Shown here: positions 1 through 7,359 of the stretch, in pieces | Position numbering within the stretch: position 1 is the stretch's first letter | How the letters are laid out: the number at the start of each line of letters is the position of its first letter | The notes under the pieces: generated by a model | What the model saw: the letters and a program-made list of their open reading frames with translations, nothing else | The model's database searches: none | What the model was told of the DNA's origin: nothing | Source of the DNA: JAQUGA01 sp964521105 | Lineage (GTDB): Bacteria > Bacteroidota > Bacteroidia > Bacteroidales > WCHB1-69 | Direction of reading: 5' to 3' | Length of the DNA stretch: 13,507 nt | Assembly (NCBI GenBank): GCA_964521105.1 | Contig: CAZFPO010000081.1 | Location: 1 to 13,507, forward strand | Program-made: the position numbers and the translations under genes

Positions 1-6
1 TTGAAA

Positions 7-46
7 ACACCGTGATACTCTGTGTGCACTCTGTGATACATGGTGT
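7..46. repeat. Imperfect inverted repeat
   Basis: The arms ACACCGTG (7-14) and CATGGTGT (39-46) pair with one mismatch. The sequence between them holds two direct CTCTGTG copies (18-24 and 29-35). It lies downstream of the 3' end of the minus-strand operon and resembles the 'CTCTGTG' intergenic repeats I recall from Bacteroidota genomes. The family assignment is from memory and was not checked. Confidence 0.5.
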
Positions 47-78
47 AGCTTTTTCTTTTGGTTTACAATTTTTGAAAA

Positions 79-159
79 TTAGCCACAAGGGCACAAAGGC
101 ACTAAGTTACACAAAGAAAACTTCGTGATTCTTGGTGCCTTAGAGCCTTCGTGGCAATT
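79..159. repeat. Long imperfect palindrome (GCCACAAGGGCAC type)
   Basis: The left arm (79-106, beginning TTAGCCACAAGGGCAC) is nearly complementary to the right arm (131-159, ending CTTCGTGGCAATT). The loop of about 24 nt (107-130) is AT-rich. Transcribed RNA could fold into a long stem just past the end of the S41 protease gene, so it may help end or stabilise the operon transcript. Repeats with the words GCCACAAAGGCAC and GTGCCTTAGTGGC are dispersed in many Bacteroidota genomes, as far as I recall. No protein is encoded. The rest of 1-232 shows no gene. Confidence 0.7.
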
Positions 160-232
160 GAATTACGTAAATAATTTCAGAACTAGACGGTTCATCTATT
201 TTATCGCTGATTCACGGTTTTATGAATAAATT

Positions 233-1822
233 TTAAATCTTGTTGATTTCCTGATAGGCTTTTTGAAAGGTTTTATCTACTTGAAGTATAATTGGATAAA
301 ATGCATCATCGCCAAATAAATTTCTGCCAATAAACCCTTTTAACCAAACATTTAAGTCGTTTTTTGAATATTGAATTTTTTGTTGGTCGCGTTTTATTCC
401 ATTTTTTTCGGCAAATAAAATAAAATTTTCAAATGTAGTATTTGAAACCTGATAGCTCGAAATAAATTGACTGGCATTTTTGTATATTTTAAAACTCGAA
501 CGGTTTTTGTCAACGTAATCAAAAGAAAATTTATATATTACACCAGAATTTAAAATGCTATTTAAATAACTTAAATTTTCATTTCGTTCCAATGGTACAA
601 AAATGTCGGGTATAATGCCACCACCACCATATACTTTTCTTCCCGATTTTGTATAAAATGTAGTTGAATCTTGAATTTTTAAGCTGTCGATGTTTTCAAG
701 TTCTCCCGATTCGTATCTGTTGAGCATATCGGTATAATAATCTTCAACTCCTCCATTATATTTGCGTTGAATACATCTTCCCGAAGGGGTATAATATCGT
801 GCAATAGTTAGTCGAACTGCCGAACCATCGTTTAATTCAACTTGGTCTTGAACTAGTCCTTTTCCAAACGAACGCCGACCAACAATAATACCTCTGTCAT
901 TATCTTGAATTGCCCCAGCCACAATTTCGCTTGCCGAAGCCGACCATTCATCTATCAAAATAGCTAATTTAATATTCCGAAATAATCCTTTTTTACCCGA
1001 AATATACTCCTTCTTTGGGCTTTTTCGTCCCTCGGTGTAAACAATTTTGCTCCCTTTTGGTAAAAATTGTTCGCAAATATCAACCGCTGCATTTAAATAT
1101 CCTCCTGCATTTCCGCGTAAGTCAATAATCAATTTTTCGATACCATTTTCAACTAAAGTTTTACACGATGTTGTAAACTCATCAACCGTGGTTGCTGTAA
1201 ATTCATTCACTTTAATATACGCTGTTTTTGAATCAATTTTAAAGGCTACATCAACACTATGTACAGAAATTACATCGCGAGTAATCGAAAATGTTAAAAT
1301 TTGTTTCACTCCAGTTCGTTTTATTCCTACATTTACTTTTGAACCTTTTGGACCTTTCAGTTTTTTTAAAACATCGGCATTTGTTATTCCAATTCCAGCT
1401 ACATTTTGGGTATCAATTCTAACAATTCTATCACCCGGCATTAAACCTACTTTTTCCGAAGGTCCCCCAACAATTGTATTTACTATCATTAGTGTGTCAT
1501 TAAAAATATTGAATTGTATTCCTACTCCCTCAAAATTGCCATTTAACTCTTCGGCAACAGCCGTAAATTCTTCTTTTGGAATATATAACGAATGTGGGTC
1601 TAACTTTTGAAGCATGCCATTAATTGCATTTTTAATAAGTTCATCATAATTCACGCTATCTACATAGTTGTTTTCGGCGTATTCAATAATGCTTTCTATT
1701 TTGTTCGACTTTTCTTTTGACGACAAATTGCTTTGGTTAGGCAACAAATAAAGTCCTATTAAAATTCCAATTATTAGGATAGTAGCGTATATAATTGGTT
1801 GTAAAAATTTCGATATATTCAT
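233..1822 (-). CDS. S41 family C-terminal processing peptidase (CtpA/Prc-like)
   Basis: This is an envelope serine protease of the tail-specific/C-terminal processing family. Residues 8-27 form a hydrophobic signal anchor, so the enzyme should face the periplasm. A PDZ domain covers about residues 95-180 (FEGVGIQF, GLMPGDRI). The peptidase core follows, with LIIDLRGNAGG at 231-241, SASASE at 294-299 and FGKGLVQ at 319-325. Matching the 25- and 4-residue spacing known for Prc gives the catalytic Ser296, Lys321 and Gln325, all present. At 529 residues it has the usual length for Bacteroidota members of the family. The C-terminal 130 residues, after VPDIFVP-like sequence, form a family-specific extension. 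It is the last gene of the minus-strand operon, 41 nt after the TlyA gene. The substrate cannot be told from the sequence. Confidence 0.93.
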   Translation of the reverse strand: MNISKFLQPIIYATILIIGILIGLYLLPNQSNLSSKEKSNKIESIIEYAENNYVDSVNYDELIKNAINGMLQKLDPHSLYIPKEEFTAVAEELNGNFEGVGIQFNIFNDTLMIVNTIVGGPSEKVGLMPGDRIVRIDTQNVAGIGITNADVLKKLKGPKGSKVNVGIKRTGVKQILTFSITRDVISVHSVDVAFKIDSKTAYIKVNEFTATTVDEFTTSCKTLVENGIEKLIIDLRGNAGGYLNAAVDICEQFLPKGSKIVYTEGRKSPKKEYISGKKGLFRNIKLAILIDEWSASASEIVAGAIQDNDRGIIVGRRSFGKGLVQDQVELNDGSAVRLTIARYYTPSGRCIQRKYNGGVEDYYTDMLNRYESGELENIDSLKIQDSTTFYTKSGRKVYGGGGIIPDIFVPLERNENLSYLNSILNSGVIYKFSFDYVDKNRSSFKIYKNASQFISSYQVSNTTFENFILFAEKNGIKRDQQKIQYSKNDLNVWLKGFIGRNLFGDDAFYPIILQVDKTFQKAYQEINKI

Positions 1823-1863
1823 TTTTAATTATTTTGTTTTCTTATAAATGGATAACGTGTATA

Positions 1864-2664
1864 TTATAATCGTGCTTTTATTTTAAATGCTTGATAAACT
1901 ATTGATTTAATGTTGTATTCGCTATTTTCTTTATGGGTATTAAAAACTGCTAAATATTCAATATTTTTCTTTTTAAAATGAATTGGAGCGATAGTTAAAT
2001 TGTTTAAGTGTAATCCGTATAATTTCGATTCATTTTTTATGGTTTCTAAAATTTTTAAATGTACATCAATTTTTTTTACAATTCCATCATGTCCAATATT
2101 GTCTTTGCCTGCTTCAAATTGTGGTTTAATTAAGCAAACAAAGGAAGAGTTTTTTTCGAAATATTGCAAAATAAAGGGAAATATTTTTAGGACTGAAATA
2201 AATGATACATCGGCAACAACAAAATCAAACTTGTGGTTTGTTAATTGATTTGGTTTTAATTCTCTGAAATCGGTGTTTTCTAATAAATTTATTTTACTAT
2301 TTAAGCGTAGGTAATTATCCAATTGGTTTGAGCCTACATCAACTGCTGTAACATGTAATGCTCCATTTTGCAAGGCACAATCGGTAAAACCACCAGTTGA
2401 TGAGCCAATGTCTAAAACCGTTTTGTTTTCAAAATCTAACTTAAAATCAAGAATCGCTTTTTCAAGCTTTAATCCACCACGGCTAACAAATTTAAGTATA
2501 TCGTCTTCTGAAATTTTCACGTTATCAATCTCAGGATTAATGATAAACGATGTTTTTTGGATACAAAAATCATTTACCATTACACAGCCTTTTTTTATAG
2601 CAAAAGCCGCTTTTTCGCGTGTGCTAAAATATTTTTCTTCCACCAAGAATTTATCTATTCTCAT
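1864..2664 (-). CDS. tlyA: TlyA family rRNA (cytidine-2'-O)-methyltransferase / hemolysin A-like
   Basis: This is a 266-residue two-domain protein. An N-terminal S4 RNA-binding domain (about 1-60, MRIDKFLVEE) is followed by SRGGLKLEKA (61-70) and an FtsJ-like SAM-dependent methyltransferase fold. The SAM-binding loop is LDIGSSTGGFTDCAL (84-98), and ADVSFIS (151-157) and LIKPQFEAG (178-186) follow it. The K-D-K-E tetrad of this family reads as Lys66, Asp152, Lys180 and Glu236. The last three keep the spacing of 28 and 56 residues known in mycobacterial TlyA. Mycobacterial TlyA 2'-O-methylates 16S and 23S rRNA. The exact target here is inferred, and the name 'hemolysin' is historical. It starts 4 nt after the stop of the thioredoxin-like gene, so translation is probably coupled. 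Confidence 0.9.
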   Translation of the reverse strand: MRIDKFLVEEKYFSTREKAAFAIKKGCVMVNDFCIQKTSFIINPEIDNVKISEDDILKFVSRGGLKLEKAILDFKLDFENKTVLDIGSSTGGFTDCALQNGALHVTAVDVGSNQLDNYLRLNSKINLLENTDFRELKPNQLTNHKFDFVVADVSFISVLKIFPFILQYFEKNSSFVCLIKPQFEAGKDNIGHDGIVKKIDVHLKILETIKNESKLYGLHLNNLTIAPIHFKKKNIEYLAVFNTHKENSEYNIKSIVYQAFKIKARL

Positions 2665-2668
2665 TCAT

Positions 2669-2998
2669 TTAGTTTTTTGATAATTGCAAAATTCTGTGAA
2701 CTACATTTAATATTTCATTAATGCTGAAGTTGCGAACCCATCGGTGATACTCCTTGCCTTGGAACGAAAATATTATGACTGGATTTGTGAAAATACTTAG
2801 TGATGCCGCTAATTCTTGGTTTTCGAGAGTGTCAATATAGATGAAATTTATGATTTCACTTAAATCTTTTAAAGCTATTTCAATTTTTGATTTAACAGGT
2901 TCACAAACACTGCAGTGATTATTCCCAAACAATAATAAGTAAGCCTCTGCTGGAAATTTTTGTTGTTTAAGGTCTGAATGTAAATCTTTTTTCATCAT
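2669..2998 (-). CDS. Thioredoxin-like protein with CSVC motif
   Basis: This 109-residue protein has a thioredoxin fold pattern. A beta strand (AYLLLFG, 19-25) leads into the redox motif C29-S-V-C32. A strand NFIYIDT (51-57) and an SIFTNPVIIFSF segment (68-79) follow, where TNP stands for the usual cis-proline T-x-P. There is no signal peptide, so it should act in the cytoplasm. CSVC differs from the classic CGPC of thioredoxin, so it is better called thioredoxin family than thioredoxin. Its start codon overlaps the stop of the TIGR02757 gene in an ATGA (2995-2998), a sign of coupled translation. A second ATG follows directly and could be the start instead. The partner or substrate is unknown. 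Confidence 0.8.
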   Translation of the reverse strand: MMKKDLHSDLKQQKFPAEAYLLLFGNNHCSVCEPVKSKIEIALKDLSEIINFIYIDTLENQELAASLSIFTNPVIIFSFQGKEYHRWVRNFSINEILNVVHRILQLSKN

Positions 2999-3780
2999 AA
3001 ATTTATTTTATTAACTCCGATTCCAAATAATGCAAAGTCGTATTTGATTGGATCTTCAAGGCAAAATTGTTTTAGCGAATCGGTAAGTTCTACAACAGCT
3101 TTCCAGTCGTTTTGTTTTCTGTTTAATAAACCAAGTTTTCGGGCAATATTGCCCGAATGAATATCTAGTGGACACATTAAATCAGCTTTTGAAATATTAT
3201 GCCATAGGCCAAAATCTACCTTCTGGCTGTCGCTTCTAACCATCCAACGTAAAAACATATTTAATCTTTTACATGCTGAATTTTTTTCTGGACTTGATAA
3301 ATGTTTCTTGGTTCTAGTTAAATGATCTATTGAAAAGAAAATGTTATTCAAGTTAGTTAAGCCACCAAAAATACCATTTACAAGATATCCATTTGTAATT
3401 ACTTTTTCTAATCCCCCGTGATTTGAATAAATATTTTTAAACGATTCGATAAAGTAAAGGGCATCAATAGAATTAAATGTGCGATGGGTGTATTTATTAA
3501 ATCTTTTTTTCTCAATTTCAGAATGATTTAAAATGAAATCGTGTGGAGAGTTTTCCATTAATTCTATAAATTTCAAAGCACTTTTAATAATGCTTTTTCG
3601 GTTTCCCCATGACAAAGTAGCGGTAATAAAAGCACTAATTTCAATGTCTTCTTTTTTAGTAAACCGATGGGGTATACATATTGGATCGTTTTGAATGAAT
3701 TCTGTAGTGTTAAATTCATGTACCGCATTGTCCAAAATGTCTTTTAGTTGTTCAAAAGGGTATGTGTAAATGGAATTCAT
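2995..3780 (-). CDS. TIGR02757 (DUF2400) family protein
   Basis: This 261-residue protein carries the hallmarks I associate with TIGR02757: NDPICIPHRF (31-40), EDIEISAFITATLSWGNRKSI (44-64), CPLDIHSGNIARKLGL near residues 198-213, and DPIKYDFALFGIGVN at the C terminus. No signal peptide or membrane segment is seen. The C-terminal 'D-x-x-x-YDFALF-x-G' and the helical character suggest a distant relation to HhH-type DNA glycosylases. That is an inference from pattern only, and the function is not known to me. It lies 11 nt after the YqaA-like gene and overlaps the thioredoxin-like gene by 4 nt, inside the same operon. Confidence 0.85.
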   Translation of the reverse strand: MNSIYTYPFEQLKDILDNAVHEFNTTEFIQNDPICIPHRFTKKEDIEISAFITATLSWGNRKSIIKSALKFIELMENSPHDFILNHSEIEKKRFNKYTHRTFNSIDALYFIESFKNIYSNHGGLEKVITNGYLVNGIFGGLTNLNNIFFSIDHLTRTKKHLSSPEKNSACKRLNMFLRWMVRSDSQKVDFGLWHNISKADLMCPLDIHSGNIARKLGLLNRKQNDWKAVVELTDSLKQFCLEDPIKYDFALFGIGVNKINL

Positions 3781-3791
3781 TAATTAATCCA

Positions 3792-4403
3792 CTAAAAAAG
3801 GTATTTTATCATGGCGAAGCTACCAATAAGAACAATTGTAAAACCAATAGCAAGAAGGTTAAAGTATTTATCGATAAAGGTTTTAATTTTCGCTCCAAAT
3901 TTCCATAATAACCAGGCAATTAAGAAAAATCGAGCCGAGCGACTAATAATTGATGCAGTGGTAAACATGAAAATATTCATATCGGTAACACCTGATGTAA
4001 TGGTGAAAACTTTGTAGGGTATTGGAGTGAAACCGGCTGTAAATACAATCCAAAAGCCATAAATGTCATATTGTTGTTTAACTGATTCAAACAATTCGTG
4101 AGTGAAACCGGGTATATTGTTAAAAAAGAAATTTGCTATCATAGAGTATTCATTGCCTGAATACCAAAGTGTGGCACCAATGAGATAGCCGAAAATACCA
4201 CCTAAAACACTGCCTGTTGAACAAATTATGGCATATTTTAACGCTTTCAGTTGTGAACCTAAAATCAATGCAATTAATAATATATCAGGTGGAATGGGAA
4301 AAAAGGATGATTCGGCAAATGCAATGATAAACAATGCAATGGCACCATAAGGTGAATCAGCCCATTTTAAAACCCAATCGTATAATCTTTTAAATATCTT
4401 CAT
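3792..4403 (-). CDS. YqaA/DedA-like (VTT domain) inner-membrane protein
   Basis: This 203-residue polytopic membrane protein belongs to the SNARE-associated/VTT (DedA-YqaA) superfamily. Hydrophobic segments fall at about 20-50, 55-80, 115-140, 145-168 and 182-202. Family signatures are FAESSFFPIPPD (29-40), with the conserved E and two prolines of a re-entrant loop, FTAGFTPIPYKVFTITSG (121-138), and an arginine pair in SRSAR (154-158). DedA-superfamily proteins are linked to lipid-carrier flipping and membrane homeostasis. The substrate of this subgroup is not established. The start overlaps the end of the TPR gene by 14 nt, and the stop is a TAG. Confidence 0.85.
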   Translation of the reverse strand: MKIFKRLYDWVLKWADSPYGAIALFIIAFAESSFFPIPPDILLIALILGSQLKALKYAIICSTGSVLGGIFGYLIGATLWYSGNEYSMIANFFFNNIPGFTHELFESVKQQYDIYGFWIVFTAGFTPIPYKVFTITSGVTDMNIFMFTTASIISRSARFFLIAWLLWKFGAKIKTFIDKYFNLLAIGFTIVLIGSFAMIKYLF

Positions 4404-5814
4404 CGTTTATGTTGTTGCTTTTAAAACTATCAATAATATCCATAATATAGGTGTTGTTAGTTAAATTTGAGTCAACTTCAAACAGTAAAAAAAGTTGATC
4501 AGGATCGGCTTTTAAACCAGCTATTAAATGAAGATGACCTATGGTATCACGTCCTATAATGTAATTATATGCAGCTAATCGATAAAAAATTGGTACTGAA
4601 AAAACTTTATTATTTAATGCTATTTCCAATAAGTCAATAGCCTCTTGCAACTGTTCATTTTCAAATAAATAATTGGCAAATTCTATATATGGCTTATAAT
4701 CTGAAGGGTTTATGGCAATGGCTATATGAAAAATTTCTTCAATTTTTTCAGATGGAATTTCAAGTTTATTTGCAACATTAGCCATTAAAAGAAAGCTTTC
4801 TGTTTCGTTATCATTAATCTCTGTAACTTTTTTTAAACAGCTAAATGCATTTACATAGTCTCCTTTATGGATAAATATTTGCGATAATCCTTTCCACGGA
4901 TTAGCATGATACGGAAATAAAAAAATTCCGTTTAAAAAATATTTTTCTGCATTGATATAGTCATTTATATCTAAAAAAATCCGACCAATTGTGTTACTAA
5001 TTGCAAAATCGATGGGCCATTTTTCTAAAGCATCAGTTAATATATTGATAGCTTTATTATTTAATCCAAGTTTCCAATACGAATTCGCAATACCTAAATA
5101 ACAACTTGAAGAATCAGTAATTGATAAACCGTATTCATAGGCTTCAATGCTTTTTTCATATAAACCTATTTCGTAATAAGCATTACCTAACGACTCCCAG
5201 CCCTCACTAACTAAAGGATTTTTATTAGTAAATTGTTGGAAAAATGAAGCCGCTTCTTCACATAAATTGCGATTTTTATATGCATTAAATAGTTTTTCAA
5301 TAGCTTCGGGATATTCTGGTTTAATGTTTAAACATTTTTTTAAATAGGTAATTTCTTCATCAAAAAGTTTTAAAATTTGATAATTGTCAGCAATGTCAAG
5401 ATAAATATCTTCGACATCTTCTTTGAATTTTAGTGCTTTTAGTAGGTTTTCGGTGGATAATTGGTATTGATTTAATGTTCTGTAAATATATGATACCGTT
5501 ACATAAAAATCCAAATTATCCGAATCGATACTTTTAACAGTATCAATTATTTCGTATGCTTCTTCGGGTTTTTGACGAATTGCTGCAACAATGGCTTTTT
5601 TTAATAAAATGACTGTATTCCATGGGTGTTGTGAAAGAGCATAATCAATTACATTTTCGGCATGATCAATATTTGAATTCAAATAATATTCAATAATTTC
5701 TTCATAATCATCAATATCGAAAAAAGGATTTTCTCCTTTTAATAGCATCGATTCAAATTTCAAAACTAAAGGATTGAATTCATCAAATTGTTGAAAATCG
5801 CCAAAATCTTCCAT
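4390..5814 (-). CDS. Tetratricopeptide repeat protein
   Basis: This 474-residue, acidic, almost entirely helical protein has no signal peptide, so it is probably cytoplasmic. TPR units recur through the chain. The clearest is residues 205-232, with the W-LG-Y-G-A-like pattern GWESLGNAYYEIGLYEKSIEAYEYG. Others lie at about 35-63, 137-164, 239-265, 273-300, 306-333 and 375-402. Such proteins act as scaffolds. No catalytic motif is visible and no partner can be named. It is the first gene of the six-gene operon, with a -7 promoter element (5834-5841) shortly before the ATG. Proteins of this kind are widespread in Bacteroidota. Confidence 0.85.
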   Translation of the reverse strand: MEDFGDFQQFDEFNPLVLKFESMLLKGENPFFDIDDYEEIIEYYLNSNIDHAENVIDYALSQHPWNTVILLKKAIVAAIRQKPEEAYEIIDTVKSIDSDNLDFYVTVSYIYRTLNQYQLSTENLLKALKFKEDVEDIYLDIADNYQILKLFDEEITYLKKCLNIKPEYPEAIEKLFNAYKNRNLCEEAASFFQQFTNKNPLVSEGWESLGNAYYEIGLYEKSIEAYEYGLSITDSSSCYLGIANSYWKLGLNNKAINILTDALEKWPIDFAISNTIGRIFLDINDYINAEKYFLNGIFLFPYHANPWKGLSQIFIHKGDYVNAFSCLKKVTEINDNETESFLLMANVANKLEIPSEKIEEIFHIAIAINPSDYKPYIEFANYLFENEQLQEAIDLLEIALNNKVFSVPIFYRLAAYNYIIGRDTIGHLHLIAGLKADPDQLFLLFEVDSNLTNNTYIMDIIDSFKSNNINDEDI

Positions 5815-5833
5815 ATACGTATTAAATAGAGGG

Positions 5834-5841
5834 CAAAAATA
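5834..5841 (-). promoter_or_regulatory. -7 promoter element of the TPR-led operon
   Basis: On the minus strand this reads TATTTTTG, a full match to the Bacteroidota -7 consensus TAnnTTTG. It lies 20 nt upstream of the TPR start. No TTTG is seen at the expected -33 place, so only the -7 part is supported. It would drive the 5814-to-233 operon and is divergent from the glmM promoter. Confidence 0.55.
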
Positions 5842-5923
5842 CTACTTATTTGTTGAATTTGAGTGAAAAAACATTTAAATTAATTTAATAAAAATGAATT
5901 TTTTAAGGGTGGGGGTAGAGGTT

Positions 5924-5954
5924 TTTGTAGAGCAAAAAATTATAATTAACTTTG
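5924..5954 (+). promoter_or_regulatory. Bacteroidota-type promoter of glmM
   Basis: TTTG (5924-5927), a spacer of exactly 19 nt, then TAACTTTG (5947-5954) match the sigma-ABfr consensus in full. Transcription should begin around 5960, only a few bases before the ATG at 5969. The leader is therefore very short, and the in-frame ATG at 5894 lies upstream of the promoter. A G-rich stretch (5907-5923) sits directly upstream. Confidence 0.75.
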
Positions 5955-5968
5955 CTAAAAAAATCAAA

Positions 5969-7354
5969 ATGACACTTATAAAATCTATTTCCGGAATTCG
6001 TGGAACAATTGGTGGAAAACCAGGCGATGGTTTAAGCCCTATCGATGTTGTAAAGTTTACTGCATCGTTTTCGGCATTTTTAAAACAAAAAGCAAATAAA
6101 GATAAATTAACCCTGGTTGTAGGTCGCGATGCACGAATATCGGGCGATATGGTTAATAAATTGGTGAGTGGAACTTTGATGTCTATGGGTTGTGATGTAA
6201 TTGATGTAGGATTATCAACTACTCCAACCGTTGAAATGGAAGTGATACATCATCAAGCAGATGGTGGAATAATTATTACTGCTAGTCACAATCCTGCTCA
6301 ATGGAATGCCTTGAAATTGTTGAACGAAAAAGGTGAATTTATTTCAGCTTTGGAAGGAGAAAAAGTATTGAAAATGGCTGATGAACAAGATTTTAATTTT
6401 GATGAAGTAGGTAATATCGGAAAATATTCTTACCTGGAGAATGCCATTGAACGTCATATTGAAAATATTTTAAAACTCCCTTTGGTTGATGTAGATGCAA
6501 TTCGAAAAGCTAAATTTAAAGTTGCTTTTGATGCGGTAAACTCAACAGGTGGAATTGCATTGCCTTTGTTGCTTAAAGAGTTAGGAGCTGCTGAGGTGAT
6601 TCCATTGTATGAAACTCCTAATGGTTGTTTCCCGCATAATCCTGAACCTTTGCCCGAACATTTAACTGAAATTTCAAAAGTAGTGGTTCAACATAAAGCT
6701 GATGTTGGATTTGTTGTTGATCCCGATGTTGACCGCTTGGCGATGATTATGGAAAATGGTGAAATGTTCGGCGAGGAATACACCTTGGTTGCTGTGGCAG
6801 ACTACATTTTGTCAAAGACTGGCGGAAATACTGTTTCAAATCTTTCATCTACGGGTGCTTTACGTGATGTTACCGTAGCACACGGATTTTCCTATTTTGC
6901 ATCGGCAGTAGGAGAGGTGAACGTGGTTCAAAAAATGAAAGAGGTAAATGCAATTATTGGTGGCGAGGGAAATGGAGGCGTAATTTATCCCGAACTTCAT
7001 TATGGACGTGATGCTTTGGTTGGTATTGCCTTGTTTTTGACACTTTTAGCACATAAAAATTGCCGTTGTTCCGAAATAAAAGCACTATATCCCGAATATG
7101 TAATTTCAAAAAATAAAATTGAATTAAAGCAAGGTACTGATGTGGATGCAATTTTAATGAAGATTCGAGAAAAATATTCAACACAGCCTGTTAATGATGT
7201 TGATGGTTTGAAAATTGAATTTGGAAAAGAGTGGGTGCATCTTCGTAAATCGAACACAGAGCCTATCATCCGTATTTATTCGGAAAGTAAAAATGCCGAA
7301 AAAGCCAATGAATTGGCGAAGATGATTATGAAGAATATCCAGGAAATAATATAA
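5969..7354 (+). CDS. glmM: Phosphoglucosamine mutase (alpha-D-phosphohexomutase family)
   Basis: This 461-residue cytoplasmic phosphosugar mutase probably makes glucosamine-1-phosphate for UDP-GlcNAc, peptidoglycan and LPS. The four family loops are all present. They are the phosphoserine loop TASHNP (104-109, Ser106), the metal loop DPDVDR (251-256), the sugar loop GEGNGG (332-337) and the phosphate loop RKSNTEP (426-432). GEGNGG resembles archaeal-type phosphomanno/phosphoglucosamine mutases more than the GEQSGH of E. coli GlmM. Phosphomannomutase activity is thus an alternative. An in-frame ATG at 5894 would add 25 residues. The start at 5969 is chosen because MTLIKSISGIRGTIGG is the usual N terminus in this phylum and a full promoter lies between the two. 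The cysteine desulfurase follows after 5 nt. Confidence 0.9.
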   Translation: MTLIKSISGIRGTIGGKPGDGLSPIDVVKFTASFSAFLKQKANKDKLTLVVGRDARISGDMVNKLVSGTLMSMGCDVIDVGLSTTPTVEMEVIHHQADGGIIITASHNPAQWNALKLLNEKGEFISALEGEKVLKMADEQDFNFDEVGNIGKYSYLENAIERHIENILKLPLVDVDAIRKAKFKVAFDAVNSTGGIALPLLLKELGAAEVIPLYETPNGCFPHNPEPLPEHLTEISKVVVQHKADVGFVVDPDVDRLAMIMENGEMFGEEYTLVAVADYILSKTGGNTVSNLSSTGALRDVTVAHGFSYFASAVGEVNVVQKMKEVNAIIGGEGNGGVIYPELHYGRDALVGIALFLTLLAHKNCRCSEIKALYPEYVISKNKIELKQGTDVDAILMKIREKYSTQPVNDVDGLKIEFGKEWVHLRKSNTEPIIRIYSESKNAEKANELAKMIMKNIQEII

Positions 7355-7359
7355 TTTTT

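Noticed and set aside
1047..1610. Long plus-strand open frame (187 codons) opposite the S41 protease
   Set aside because: It lies fully antisense to a gene with an intact catalytic triad and PDZ domain. The translation is low-complexity and has no recognisable domain.
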